Source: Marivita sp.
GTDB taxonomy: Bacteria; Pseudomonadota; Alphaproteobacteria; Rhodobacterales; Rhodobacteraceae
DNA length: 64,000 bases
NCBI RefSeq assembly: GCF_020055675.1
Contig: NZ_JAIPUS010000003.1
Location: 93,993-157,992, forward strand
Reading direction: 5' to 3'
The notes under the pieces were generated by a model. The model did no database searches. It was not told where the DNA came from and saw nothing but the letters and a program-made list of their open reading frames with translations. The translations under genes and the position numbers were made by a program. Shown piece by piece: positions 1-8,632 of this stretch. The stretch's first letter is position 1; every line of letters begins with the position of its first letter.

Positions 1-373
1 CGAGTCCCGCTTCCTGCGGCGGCGCGTTCTGACCACCGATGGCGGCCTGTCCTTCCTGCTCGATCTGGAACAGACCACATCGCTCGATCAAAAAGGCGCG
101 CTCAAACTCGGGGACGGGCGCGAGATCGAGGTGATCGCCGCCCCGGAACCGCTTCTGGAGATCACCGGTGACGATCTCGTCCGCCTTGCATGGCACATCG
201 GTAATCGCCACACGCCGTGCCAGGTTGAACAAACCCGCCTGTTGATCCAGCCCGATCACGTGATCCGTGACATGCTGGGAAAGCTGGGTGCCACGGTGAT
301 GGAACGTGTCGAACCGTTCACCCCCGAAGGAGGCGCGTATGGTCATGGACGGACCCATTCGCACGCCCACTGA
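1..373 (+). CDS. ureE: Urease accessory protein UreE (5' truncated by window edge)
   Basis: The reading frame is open from base 2 to the stop at 371-373, so only the C-terminal ~123 residues are in the window. UreE is the nickel metallochaperone that hands Ni(II) to the urease apoenzyme complex. Visible are the family-like stretch LAWHIGNRHTP, the later IQPDHVIRDML segment, and a short histidine-containing tail ([10 protein letters not shown]) typical of UreE metal-binding C-termini. It is followed by ureF and ureG with overlapping ends, which fixes the identity by context. The structural genes ureABC and ureD presumably lie upstream, outside the window. Confidence 0.9.
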   Translation, partial: ESRFLRRRVLTTDGGLSFLLDLEQTTSLDQKGALKLGDGREIEVIAAPEPLLEITGDDLVRLAWHIGNRHTPCQVEQTRLLIQPDHVIRDMLGKLGATVMERVEPFTPEGGAYGHGRTHSHAH

Positions 374-995
374 CCCGGTCCTGACGCTGGCGCAATGGTT
401 GTCGCCGGGCTTTCCCATCGGGGCCTTCGCCTATTCCAGCGGGCTGGAGCAGGCGATTGCCGACGGGGTCGTCACGCCCGCAACAGTGGAGGATTGGCTG
501 TCGGACATGCTGCGCGACGGAAACGGGATGGTCGACGCGATCCTGATCCGGGTTGCGGCCCATGCGGTCAATCCAATCGAGGTGGACCAGATTGCGCGGG
601 CCGTCTGCCCCAGCCGCGAACGTCTGCTGGAGATCGACGCGCAGGGGGCGGCCTTTTGTGCCCAACTGCGCGCGACCTGGCACGTCGAGGCGACGGGCCT
701 GACTTATCCTGTCGCTCTTGGAGTCGGTATCCGCCAACTTGACCTGCCGCTGACGCTTGCGGTGCAAATGTACCTGCATGCCTGGGTGAGTGCCGTGGTC
801 GCCGCCTGCCAACGCCTGATGGCGCTGGGCCAGACCGAGGCGCAGCGGATCGTCGCCGCCCTTGCGCCGCTTTGCTCGGACGTCGCAAGGGCAAGCAAGG
901 ACAAGACCCTGAACGATCTGACAAACCAGAGCTTTGCCGCCGATATCGCGGCAATGCGTCACGAAACCCTCAGCCCAAGGATTTTCCGCACATGA
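339..995 (+). CDS. ureF: Urease accessory protein UreF
   Basis: 218 aa. UreF works with UreD/UreH and UreG in assembly of the nickel metallocentre of urease. The N-terminus carries the family signature [18 protein letters not shown], followed by an all-helical body. An in-frame ATG at 306 exists, but the ATG at 339 is chosen because GAAGGAGG (326-333) sits at the right distance before it. The gene overlaps the end of ureE by 35 nt and shares an ATGA overlap with ureG, so the three are translationally coupled. Confidence 0.92.
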   Translation: MVMDGPIRTPTDPVLTLAQWLSPGFPIGAFAYSSGLEQAIADGVVTPATVEDWLSDMLRDGNGMVDAILIRVAAHAVNPIEVDQIARAVCPSRERLLEIDAQGAAFCAQLRATWHVEATGLTYPVALGVGIRQLDLPLTLAVQMYLHAWVSAVVAACQRLMALGQTEAQRIVAALAPLCSDVARASKDKTLNDLTNQSFAADIAAMRHETLSPRIFRT

Positions 996-1603
996 CCTCC
1001 CGCAATGGACCCTTACGCGTTGGTATCGGCGGCCCGGTGGGGGCCGGGAAAACCTCGCTCACGGCGGCGCTCGCCAAACGGTTGAAAGAGACTCATTCGG
1101 TGGGGGTGATCACCAATGACATCTACACGCAGGAAGACGCCGAAGCGTTGATGCGGATGCAGATCCTGCCGCAGGACCGGGTGATCGGGGTGGAAACCGG
1201 CGGCTGCCCGCACACCGCGATCCGCGAGGACGCGTCGATCAACCTTGCCGCCGTGGCCGAGATGGTCAAACGCCACCCGGATGTCGAGGTCGTATTGATC
1301 GAATCGGGTGGCGACAACCTGTCGGCCACCTTCAGCCCGGAACTGGCCGATGTGACGCTCTATGTGATCGACGTCGCGGCGGGAGAGGAGATCCCGCGCA
1401 AGGGCGGCCCGGCGCTGACCCGGTCGGACATCCTGGTGATCAACAAGACCGATCTTGCCCCGCATGTCGGCGCGTCCCTCGACGTGATGAAGCGCGACGC
1501 GACACGAGTGCGCAACGATCGGCCCTTCGTCTTTGCGTCGATACGGCAAGAGGACGGCGTTGATGCCGTCCTGACGCATTTGAAAGACCTGAGTGGTCTT
1601 TAA
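992..1603 (+). CDS. ureG: Urease accessory GTPase UreG
   Basis: 203 aa, normal for the family. UreG is the SIMIBI-class GTPase that powers nickel insertion into urease. The P-loop [11 protein letters not shown] is near residue 12, the metal-binding CPH motif occurs in [14 protein letters not shown], and the G4 motif NKTD appears in [12 protein letters not shown]. The start is the ATG in the ATGA overlap with ureF. A longer in-frame ORF begins at 872 but would duplicate ureF sequence. It is the last gene of the urease run; a modest hairpin overlaps its stop codon. Confidence 0.95.
   Translation: MTSRNGPLRVGIGGPVGAGKTSLTAALAKRLKETHSVGVITNDIYTQEDAEALMRMQILPQDRVIGVETGGCPHTAIREDASINLAAVAEMVKRHPDVEVVLIESGGDNLSATFSPELADVTLYVIDVAAGEEIPRKGGPALTRSDILVINKTDLAPHVGASLDVMKRDATRVRNDRPFVFASIRQEDGVDAVLTHLKDLSGL
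1583..1601 (+). terminator. Possible terminator hairpin overlapping the ureG stop
   Basis: AAAGACC (1583-1589), loop TGAGT, GGTCTTT (1595-1601) form a perfect 7-bp stem that runs into the TAA stop. The U-tract is only three residues, so function as a terminator is a weak inference. Confidence 0.3.
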
Positions 1604-1700
1604 GGTCTTGTCATCTGGACGCGGTATGTTTGCCAAATGTATGCAAGATATGTATTTTCTGGATATCGAGTGCATTTTTAACAACAAGTAACGGTGGGGC

Positions 1701-2159
1701 ATGGCCGAAACTGGCAAACAAATCGCGGCATTGCCAATGCGTTGGAAAGACAACGGCGATTTCCGGGTGCTGATGGTCACCTCGCGGGATACCGGGCGCT
1801 GGATCATGCCGAAGGGATGGACCATGGATGGCAAAAAGCCGTGGACTGCCGCCGAGATCGAAGCGCTGGAAGAGGCGGGCGCGGTTGGCTATATCGGGCA
1901 GGATGTGATCGGCACCTACACCTACAAGAAGAGGCTTGGCGATGGCAGCTCGCTGAAATGCGAGGTCGATGTCTATCCGATGGTTGTCGAAAAACTGAAG
2001 CGCAATTGGAAAGAGCGCGGCCAACGCAAGCGCCGTTGGTTCAGCGCCAAGGATGCAGCCAAGCGTGTGAGCGAGCCGAAGCTGGCAAAACTGCTCAAGA
2101 GCCTGTCGAAAAAACCAGCCAAACAACCGGTGATCCGAGACTTCCTCAAGGCGTCTTGA
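1701..2159 (+). CDS. Nudix-like hydrolase with non-canonical Nudix box
   Basis: 152 aa. The N-terminal half fits the Nudix fold of the diphosphoinositol/dinucleotide polyphosphate type (strand RVLMVTSRDTGRWIMPKG followed by the box). Aligned to G-x5-E-x7-REUxEExGU, the box reads G-WTMDG-K-KPWTAAE-I-E-A-L-E-E-A-G. The two catalytic glutamates of EE are kept, the first E is K and the R is I. The C-terminal third is lysine/arginine rich and basic. It stands alone downstream of ureG after a 97-bp AT-richer gap that probably holds its promoter. Substrate unknown. Confidence 0.75.
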   Translation: MAETGKQIAALPMRWKDNGDFRVLMVTSRDTGRWIMPKGWTMDGKKPWTAAEIEALEEAGAVGYIGQDVIGTYTYKKRLGDGSSLKCEVDVYPMVVEKLKRNWKERGQRKRRWFSAKDAAKRVSEPKLAKLLKSLSKKPAKQPVIRDFLKAS

Positions 2160-2216
2160 ACACGGTCAAATCCACGAAAGCGTGGAATAAACCATCTGCC
2201 CGCGTTTTTTCGCGAC

Positions 2217-3506
2217 TCAATCGACCGGCAGTCCGCTTGGCACCCTGTCGGGCCGTCCCAGAGGGCGGTCCAGGGCCGTTTTACCGGTCAGGCTTTCGAG
2301 GAACGCCACGATATCGTCGACCTCTGCCTCGGAGAGCGTCACGGGGCGGGTATCGAGTGTTGCCGCCTGTCGTGCCATTTCGAAACGGTCGGACCGGATC
2401 ACGAAATCAATCTCGTGCAGCCATGAAATTTCGGGCAGTTTTGCCTGTGCCGGGGTCCAATCGGCCCGTGCCTTGGCCGGGTCGGCCATGTGACGCACCA
2501 TATCGCGCAACGAGGTGTAGGCCCCGTTATGCCCGTAAGGCGCGGTCAGCGCGACATTGCGCAGCTGCGGTGTGCGAAAGCGGTAGGCGTCTTCCAGATC
2601 GTCGGTCGCGCCCATGCGCCCGACGTCGCGCGGGACCGGATCCCAGCGGCGCGTGCGGCCGGGGCCAAAGGCGGGCAGCGCCATCGCGTGGAAATCCTGA
2701 TCGCTCAGCAGCGGCCCATTGTGACACTGCGCGCAGCCTGCCTTGCCAAAGAACAAGTGCCGCCCACGCTCGGCATCGGCAGGCAGCGGGGTTCCATCGG
2801 TCAGGAACGCGTCATAGGGGCTATCGTAATTTGCCCACTCCGTTCCGATAAAGGCCGCCAGTGCATTTCCGATCTCGACAATCGTGACATCCTCGGGCCG
2901 GTCGATATGGTCGAATGCCGCAACGAACATGGCGCCGTATTCGGGGATCGTGCGCACCCGCTTGGCGAGGATCGGCCAACCCAGATCGATCCGGTCGGTC
3001 ACCGCTCCGATCACGGCGTTTTCGCCAACGTTGCCAGCCATTTCGAACTGCGATGCCATCGGCAAAAGCGCCTGCGCGGCCAGCACCGTTTCAAGCCCCT
3101 GTGGCAGCCATTCTTCCGCCGGGCTGTCAAAGCCATTGCCGTAGATATCCGACACCTCCAGCCGTCCATCGTGGAAAAGGGTGTCCACGTCCTTGTGTCC
3201 AAGGTTCCACAGCGCCGGCGCGTTGCGCGGTATGCGCTTGGCAATGCGGTCCGCGCCATCGCCGGGCGTGCGGTCCGGACCAAGGCCGCGGCCCCCCTCA
3301 CCGATGCCGAGCGACAGACCGTCAGTGCCCCCGAGATCGTGATGATGGCAGGTGCCGCAGGAAATATTCCTGTTGCCTGCCAGGATCTTGTCGTAGAATA
3401 AAAGCTGGCCCAGTTTGGCCTGACCCGCGTCGAAATCGATGAAATCCTCGGCAGTGATCGGCTCGGCCAGGGCCATCCGGGCGCCGAGGCACAAAGGGAA
3501 GAGCAA
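2217..3506 (-). CDS. Di-haem cytochrome c peroxidase / MauG family protein
   Basis: About 429 aa. Two c-type haem sites are visible, CGTCH near the N-terminus and CAQCH in the second half, with the order typical of bacterial CCP/MauG proteins, which reduce H2O2 or oxidise cofactors in the periplasm. Other family landmarks: GQLLFYDKILAGNRNISC, RNAPALWN, FHDGR, FRTPQLRNVALTAPYGHNG. The start is uncertain: the first ATG (3476) would leave no signal peptide, whereas a TTG at 3506 gives a short leader ending ALA-E. No clear Shine-Dalgarno precedes either. With the TTG start, its 5' end is only 6 bp from the start of the divergent Sel1-repeat gene. Confidence 0.85.
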   Translation of the reverse strand: MLFPLCLGARMALAEPITAEDFIDFDAGQAKLGQLLFYDKILAGNRNISCGTCHHHDLGGTDGLSLGIGEGGRGLGPDRTPGDGADRIAKRIPRNAPALWNLGHKDVDTLFHDGRLEVSDIYGNGFDSPAEEWLPQGLETVLAAQALLPMASQFEMAGNVGENAVIGAVTDRIDLGWPILAKRVRTIPEYGAMFVAAFDHIDRPEDVTIVEIGNALAAFIGTEWANYDSPYDAFLTDGTPLPADAERGRHLFFGKAGCAQCHNGPLLSDQDFHAMALPAFGPGRTRRWDPVPRDVGRMGATDDLEDAYRFRTPQLRNVALTAPYGHNGAYTSLRDMVRHMADPAKARADWTPAQAKLPEISWLHEIDFVIRSDRFEMARQAATLDTRPVTLSEAEVDDIVAFLESLTGKTALDRPLGRPDRVPSGLPVD

Positions 3507-3512
3507 ACCAAG

Positions 3513-3989
3513 ATGAAGCCGAGCGGATGGTTGTTTGTTCTGTGCACGTTTGCGGGACCGGCCCTTGCCGATATCGAGGACGCGCGCGACCTGATGGAGG
3601 AGGGGCAGTTTGCAGAAGCGCGCGAGGCGCTCTGGCCTGCGGCGCGCTCGGGCAATGCCGAGGCCGAGGAACTGATCGGTGTGATGTACGCGCTGGGTCT
3701 GGGGGTCGAGCAGGACTATGTCCGCGCCTTTGACTGGTACCTGCGGTCCGCGATGAAGGGCCATGCGGGCGCGCAATCGGGTGTCGGATGGTATTACGAG
3801 ACCGGATTGGGCATGCCCGCCCCCGATCTCGTGCGGGCCTTCCTCTGGTACCAGCTGAGCACGATCGGCGGCGACCCCGACGCGGCGGTCTCGGTCGAGG
3901 AGGTGGTCAAGAAAATGACACCGGAGCAGATCGAACATGCGCAAACGCTCGTGGATGATTACCGGGTCTGGCTCTACCCGTTTCGCTGA
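3513..3989 (+). CDS. Secreted Sel1-like repeat protein
   Basis: 158 aa. The N-terminus MKPSGWLFVLCTFAGPALA is a signal peptide with an A-x-A cleavage site. The mature part contains tandem Sel1/TPR-type helical repeats (EAEELIGVMYALGLGVEQDY, GAQSGVGWYYETGLGMPAPD) that normally form protein-binding solenoids. It is divergent from and almost abutting the di-haem peroxidase gene, so the two probably share a tightly packed or overlapping promoter region inside each other's coding DNA. A periplasmic partner or scaffold role is inference; no enzymatic motif is visible. Confidence 0.8.
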   Translation: MKPSGWLFVLCTFAGPALADIEDARDLMEEGQFAEAREALWPAARSGNAEAEELIGVMYALGLGVEQDYVRAFDWYLRSAMKGHAGAQSGVGWYYETGLGMPAPDLVRAFLWYQLSTIGGDPDAAVSVEEVVKKMTPEQIEHAQTLVDDYRVWLYPFR

Positions 3990-4208
3990 GTTTTGCGAAT
4001 TGTCCTGCCACAGGCAAGTGGCGGAATTTGGGCGCCGGCCCCCAGAAGGCTGTTGCTTTTGATGTCGGACCCCGAAACCCGTGTCATTTCCTGTCGCATG
4101 AGGAAAGAGGGTCTGTCCCGGCGGCGCAAGACCCGCGTGTCGTGAGAACTGGCAGAGATCGTCTGGGCGGGTTATGCAATGCAAAGATCAGAATAGGGAG
4201 AGCGACTC

Positions 4209-5423
4209 ATGAGCAGGCTGGACGCAAAATTTGCGCGGCTGGGGGCCGAGAATGCACCGGGTCAGGAAGCGCGCCAGACCGGCGACGATCTGCAATCGGT
4301 GATGCGTGGGGATATCCTGCCCGGTGTGCCGGTGGATTTTTCGCATGGTGACGTGGATGCCTTTACGCCGACACCGGGTGCCCGTGACGCATGGGAGGCC
4401 GGGTTCGCGACAGGGGGCGCGCAGGCCTATACCGAGTATCGTGGCGCGGCTGATCTGCGCGAGACCGTGGCAGCCAGCCTGGCCGCCTTTACCAACGCAC
4501 CCGTCGATCCGGTGGACGAGTTGATCATCACGCCGGGCACGCAAGGCGCGTTGTTTCTCGCGCTTGGGGCGGTGGTGGACCAGGGCACCAAGGTCGTGGT
4601 GCTGGAGCCGGACTATTTCGCCAACCGCAAGCTGGTGACGTTTTTCGGTGGGGAGATCCTGCCCGTGACATTGCACTATCAGGACAGTGCGGCAAAGAAC
4701 GGTCCCGATCTTGGCCAGTTGGAAGACGCGTTTGCGGCAGGGGCCGAGGTGCTTGTCTTCTCCACCCCGAACAACCCGACGGGTGTCGTGACGCCCGAGG
4801 CGTCGATCCGCGAAATCGCGCGGCTGGCGGCGCGGCATGGTGTGACGGTGATCGTGGATCAGCTTTACTCCCGGCTGCTTTACAGCGGTGAAAGCTTTAC
4901 CCATCTGCGCGCCTGTGCAGACCGGCCCGAAAACGTGATTACGATCATGGGGCCGTCGAAGACGGAATCGCTCAGTGGCTTTCGCCTTGGCGTCGCCTTC
5001 GGGGCGGCAGCCTTGATCGACAGGATGGAAAAGCTGCAAGCCATCGTGTCGCTGCGCGCGGCCGGTTATTCGCAAGCGGCGCTGCGGACGTGGTTCCATG
5101 AACCGAAAGGCTGGATGCAGGAGCGCATCGCGCAGCATGAGGCGATCAGGGACGATCTTCTGGCCATCTTCCGCGACGCCGGGTTCCCGACCGCCTGTCC
5201 GCAGGCAGGAAGCTATCTGTTCCCGAAACTGCCGCAGCTGGTCGTGTCGCCCGAGGAATTCGTGCGGCTCTTGCGGATACAGGCCGGGGTGACAGTGACG
5301 CCGGGATCGGAGTTCGCGCCGCATACCGCGTCTAGCGTGCGGCTCAATTTTTCGCAGGATCACGCGGCGTCGGTGGCGGCAGGGCACCGGATTGTCGAAA
5401 TGACCCGGCGGTACCGCGCATGA
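4209..5423 (+). CDS. PLP-dependent aminotransferase class I/II
   Basis: 404 aa, fold type I aminotransferase of the aspartate aminotransferase superfamily. Visible landmarks: YTEYRGAADLRETVA in the substrate-side N-terminal part, STPNNPTGVV (Asn of the PLP pocket), VDQLYSRLLY (Asp/Tyr), PSKTESLSGFRLG with the PLP lysine, and a C-terminal SVRLNFS arginine. RBS AGGGAG lies just before the ATG. Its stop overlaps the start of the aspartate dehydrogenase gene by 4 nt, so the two enzymes are coupled and probably act on a shared oxaloacetate/aspartate-like intermediate. The exact substrate cannot be read from the sequence. Confidence 0.88.
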   Translation: MSRLDAKFARLGAENAPGQEARQTGDDLQSVMRGDILPGVPVDFSHGDVDAFTPTPGARDAWEAGFATGGAQAYTEYRGAADLRETVAASLAAFTNAPVDPVDELIITPGTQGALFLALGAVVDQGTKVVVLEPDYFANRKLVTFFGGEILPVTLHYQDSAAKNGPDLGQLEDAFAAGAEVLVFSTPNNPTGVVTPEASIREIARLAARHGVTVIVDQLYSRLLYSGESFTHLRACADRPENVITIMGPSKTESLSGFRLGVAFGAAALIDRMEKLQAIVSLRAAGYSQAALRTWFHEPKGWMQERIAQHEAIRDDLLAIFRDAGFPTACPQAGSYLFPKLPQLVVSPEEFVRLLRIQAGVTVTPGSEFAPHTASSVRLNFSQDHAASVAAGHRIVEMTRRYRA

Positions 5424-6223
5424 GGGTCGGGATTGCCGGAATAGGCGCCATTGGCATGCGCGTGGCGCTGGAACTGGATCGCGGCACGATACCGGGCTGC
5501 TCTTTGACCGGTATCTGTGCGCGCAGTGATGCGCGGGCGGCCGAGGCCAACGCGGCATTGTCGCGGGCGGTGCCGGTCTATGCTTTGGACGAGATCGCTG
5601 CACATGCCGATATCGTGATCGAAACCTTGCCGCCGGGGCTTTTCATGGATTTGGCGCGACCCGTCATCGAGGCCGGCAAGGAACTGGTTGTCCTGTCGGC
5701 AAGCCAACTACTGGGCCAGCAAGCCCTGTTCGATCTGGCCGAGACCACGGGCGCGCGGATCTCTGTGCCGTCGGGCGCGATGTTGGGGCTGGACGCGATC
5801 AAGGGTGCCGCGGTGGGCGAATTGCATTCCGTGGTAATCGAGACGCGAAAGCCCGTGGCGGGCTTGGTCAAGGCGCCATATGTCGTGGAAAACAAGATCG
5901 ATCTTGGCCATTTGTCCGAGCCGTTTCTGGTTCTTGGCGGTACCGTCAGCGAGGTTGCGAAGGTGTTCCCGGCGAATGTGAACGTGGCGGCAGCGGTGAG
6001 CCTTGCCGGGTTTGGGCCGGACTGCACGCGGATGGAGGTCTGGGCTGATCCGGCGCTGGAGCGGAATCTGCACACGGTGCGTGTGACCTCGGACAGTTCG
6101 GATTTCACCATGGAGATCCAGAATCGGCCGAGCGATGAGAACCCCGCAACGGGCAAGATCACCGCGCTCAGCGTCATCGCGATGCTTCGGCAAAGGTCTG
6201 CGGTGCTGCGCGTCGGGACCTGA
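5420..6223 (+). CDS. L-aspartate dehydrogenase-like protein (NadX family)
   Basis: 267 aa. The Rossmann motif GIAGIGAIGMRVA is at the N-terminus, followed by family-typical VPSGAMLGLDA, VFPANVNVAAAVSLAGFG and the C-terminal NRPSDENPATGKITALS. Aspartate dehydrogenase interconverts L-aspartate and iminoaspartate/oxaloacetate plus ammonia with NAD(P) and can feed quinolinate synthesis. No nadA/nadC is adjacent; the partner is the overlapping upstream aminotransferase, so a catabolic role or aspartate formation in a small amino-acid pathway is equally possible. The start is the ATG in the ATGA overlap. Confidence 0.82.
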   Translation: MRVGIAGIGAIGMRVALELDRGTIPGCSLTGICARSDARAAEANAALSRAVPVYALDEIAAHADIVIETLPPGLFMDLARPVIEAGKELVVLSASQLLGQQALFDLAETTGARISVPSGAMLGLDAIKGAAVGELHSVVIETRKPVAGLVKAPYVVENKIDLGHLSEPFLVLGGTVSEVAKVFPANVNVAAAVSLAGFGPDCTRMEVWADPALERNLHTVRVTSDSSDFTMEIQNRPSDENPATGKITALSVIAMLRQRSAVLRVGT

Positions 6224-6396
6224 GGCGTCGATAAAGGCGGCATCGCCGGCGTCGCTTGGCCAGCCGGGACAAAAAGCGGGACGCCCGCTGCCGACTTGCG
6301 CGGGGTGCGGCTTGGTTGAATGCACCGGGGCGCTGGCTTAGACCCGTCACTGCTCTAGCTCGTCGGACATGGGCAGGGACCGCAAGGAGAGAAAAT

Positions 6397-6588
6397 ATGA
6401 GCGATGATTTCAACATGTCGATGCGCAAGTTCCTCAAGCAGGTCGGGGTGACGTCCCAGCAGGTCATCGAAGAGGCGATGCGCAACGCCGACATCAGCGG
6501 CAAGACATTTGACGCGAAGGTTGTGCTGACGATTGATGAGCTTGACCTCGAACATGTCGTGACCGGCAAGATCACCGGACAGGACTGA
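6397..6588 (+). CDS. Small conserved protein (resembles DUF6494)
   Basis: 63 aa: an acidic, soluble, probably helical/beta protein starting MSDDFNMSMRKFLKQVGVT. RBS AAGGAGAG lies just upstream of the ATG at 6397; the longer frame from 6256 is rejected because its first 47 codons show no protein-like pattern. It resembles the short alphaproteobacterial DUF6494 proteins as I remember them. The gap to the Mrp ATPase gene is 2 bp, so the pair is an operon and a link to Fe-S cluster handling is plausible but not shown. Confidence 0.75.
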   Translation: MSDDFNMSMRKFLKQVGVTSQQVIEEAMRNADISGKTFDAKVVLTIDELDLEHVVTGKITGQD

Positions 6589-6590
6589 CC

Positions 6591-7655
6591 GTGGCCATCG
6601 AGAGAGAGGCGGTCATTGCCGCGCTGAAATCCGTGACCGATCCGGACTCCGGCAAGGATATCGTGTCTGCCGGCGTTGTGCGGGCGCTGCATGTGGATGG
6701 CGACGCGGTGCGTTTCGTCGTCGAGGTGGCAGAGGACCGGGCCGAAGCCTATGGCCCTGTGCGGCAGGCGGCCGAGGACGCGGTCAAGGCACTGGGCGTC
6801 ACATCTGTGTCGGCAGTGATGACCGCTCATTCCGCGCCCAAACCGCCGCCGGATTTGAAAGGCGGGGCCAAGTCGAAACCGGCAGGCCCCGAGAAAATTC
6901 CCGGCGTTGACCGGATCATCGCGATTGCCTCGGGCAAGGGGGGCGTGGGCAAGTCCACCGTGTCGGCGAACCTTGCCTGCGCGTTGGCGGCAGAGGGCCG
7001 CAAGGTCGGTCTTCTTGACGCCGATGTCTTCGGCCCCAGCCAGCCGCGCATGCTGGGTGTGTCGGGTCGTCCCGCCAGCCCTGATGGCAAGACGATCCTG
7101 CCGATGCGCAATTTCGGCGTCACCATGATGTCCATCGGGCTGATGGTTAACGAAGGCCAGGCGGTCGTCTGGCGCGGCCCGATGCTCATGGGCGCTTTGC
7201 AGCAGATGTTGATGCAGGTGCAATGGGGCGCTCTGGATGTCCTGTTGGTGGACCTGCCACCGGGCACCGGTGACGTGCAGATGACGCTGGCACAGAAGGC
7301 CCATGTGGATGGCGCCATCGTGGTCTCGACGCCGCAGGACGTGGCGCTGCTCGATGCGCGCAAGGGGATCGATATGTTCAACCAGATGAACGTGCCGATT
7401 GTCGGGCTTATCGAGAACATGTCGACGCATATCTGTTCGAATTGCGGCCACGAGGAACACATCTTCGGTCACGGTGGTGTCTCGGCGGAATCCGCGAAAC
7501 TGGGCATACCCCTGCTGGCCGAGATCCCGTTGCATATAGATATCCGGACCTCATCCGATGACGGCACGCCGATCGTCGTGTCGAAACCCGACAGCCCGCA
7601 AGCCGGGGCGTTCCGTGATCTTGCCCGCACACTGGTGGCCGCTGAACGCGCATAA
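6591..7655 (+). CDS. apbC: Mrp/ApbC/NBP35 family Fe-S cluster carrier ATPase
   Basis: 354 aa. An N-terminal MIP18/DUF59-type domain (about residues 1-80) is followed by a proline/lysine linker and a P-loop ATPase domain with the deviant Walker A GKGGVGKSTVSANLA. The C-terminal CSNC (HICSNCGHEEHIFG) is the cluster-ligating motif of this family, which binds and transfers Fe-S clusters as a dimer. The start codon is GTG, 2 bp after the stop of the small upstream gene. Confidence 0.93.
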   Translation: MAIEREAVIAALKSVTDPDSGKDIVSAGVVRALHVDGDAVRFVVEVAEDRAEAYGPVRQAAEDAVKALGVTSVSAVMTAHSAPKPPPDLKGGAKSKPAGPEKIPGVDRIIAIASGKGGVGKSTVSANLACALAAEGRKVGLLDADVFGPSQPRMLGVSGRPASPDGKTILPMRNFGVTMMSIGLMVNEGQAVVWRGPMLMGALQQMLMQVQWGALDVLLVDLPPGTGDVQMTLAQKAHVDGAIVVSTPQDVALLDARKGIDMFNQMNVPIVGLIENMSTHICSNCGHEEHIFGHGGVSAESAKLGIPLLAEIPLHIDIRTSSDDGTPIVVSKPDSPQAGAFRDLARTLVAAERA

Positions 7656-7786
7656 GCCCCGGACCGGGTGTCCCGCGCAGGCGGGGGCGGCAAACGCAAG
7701 GGACGTGCAGCCCGGACCGGGACGGCGCATCACCGCTTTCGACCCCGTCTTTGCGCGCGCAGGACCCTTTCCAAGGGGCTTGCAGG

Positions 7787-8500
7787 TCAGGGCCGGGGGG
7801 ACGACACATCCGCCACGTCGCGCGATGGCATCTCGCCTGAAATCTCGAGGATCAGTTTGCGTTTCACCGCGTCGGCAAACGACGCGCGATCCTCGGCCGT
7901 CACGACGAAGGCGCCCAGCCCGCCAATGATCTGCGCCTCGTATTGCGCTTCCAGCCCGCCTTGCGCGCGGCCGGGGTCGTCGGGACGCAGGATCGGCAAG
8001 GCGTTGATTGTCACGCCAGCGGCGACAACCGTGTCGCGCGCCTCGGCGATGGAGGGTCCGGAATAGCTGCGCGCGGAATCCCCAGAAAAGTCGATCACCC
8101 GCCGCCAGCCGTCGAATTCATTGGTGTCCATCAGCCGCAACCCTTCGATCAGCGCGGCACCGATGGCGTTGCGGCCGTAAGCCTGTCGCGGTTTGTTCAG
8201 CAATTCTGCGGCGAAATCGGCTGCGCTCTGCGGCCCGTCGATCCGGCGCCAGTCGGCGACAACGGCCTGGTTGGCGGCCCATTCGACATAGGTCACGGCG
8301 ATCGAGCCATAGGCCGTATCGGCAATGGCAGCGAGCACCTCGGGATCAGTGATCGCCTGCGCGTATCCCTGGCGCTGAAACTCGATCTCGCGCTGGTCGA
8401 TGGAGCCGGACGCATCGGCCAGCAGAACCAGCTCAAGATCGGTGTCCTGCGCCCGAAGGGGCGGTGCGAGACAGATCAAACAGATCAACACATACCGCAT
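7787..8500 (-). CDS. DUF1194 secreted VWA-like protein
   Basis: 237 aa. MRYVLICLICLAPPLRAQ is a signal peptide. The body has a von Willebrand A-like fold with a MIDAS-type start LVLLADASGSID and a central IDFSGDSARS, as in the DUF1194 family of alphaproteobacteria, for which no biochemical role is established. The start at 8500 is chosen over an upstream in-frame ATG (8554) because it begins the signal peptide. It is divergent from a cytochrome c gene, and an FNR-type site lies in the shared upstream region. Confidence 0.85.
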   Translation of the reverse strand: MRYVLICLICLAPPLRAQDTDLELVLLADASGSIDQREIEFQRQGYAQAITDPEVLAAIADTAYGSIAVTYVEWAANQAVVADWRRIDGPQSAADFAAELLNKPRQAYGRNAIGAALIEGLRLMDTNEFDGWRRVIDFSGDSARSYSGPSIAEARDTVVAAGVTINALPILRPDDPGRAQGGLEAQYEAQIIGGLGAFVVTAEDRASFADAVKRKLILEISGEMPSRDVADVSSPRP

Positions 8501-8559
8501 CGTCGTCTCCCGTGCATCCGCCACAAAGGTTAGCCTGCCTGACGGAAACGACAAAGCGA

Positions 8560-8573
8560 TTGATCCCGATCAA
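8560..8573. promoter_or_regulatory. Perfect FNR/FnrL-type binding site
   Basis: TTGATCCCGATCAA is an exact match to the FNR consensus TTGAT-N4-ATCAA. It lies 60 bp upstream of the cytochrome c start (8633) and 60 bp upstream of the divergent DUF1194 gene start (8500), so it can serve either or both. It suggests induction of the small cytochrome c under low oxygen by an FnrL-like regulator, which is not itself in the window. Confidence 0.75.
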
Positions 8574-8632
8574 CGCGGGTTTTTGTCACGGCGCCTAGAA
8601 TTGCCCGTGTTTCAGACAGAAGGAGAAAGCCC

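Noticed and set aside
1694..2851. A 385-codon plus frame running through the Nudix gene and into the peroxidase
   Set aside because: Arg/Pro/Gly-rich product; the real genes lie in other frames of the same DNA.
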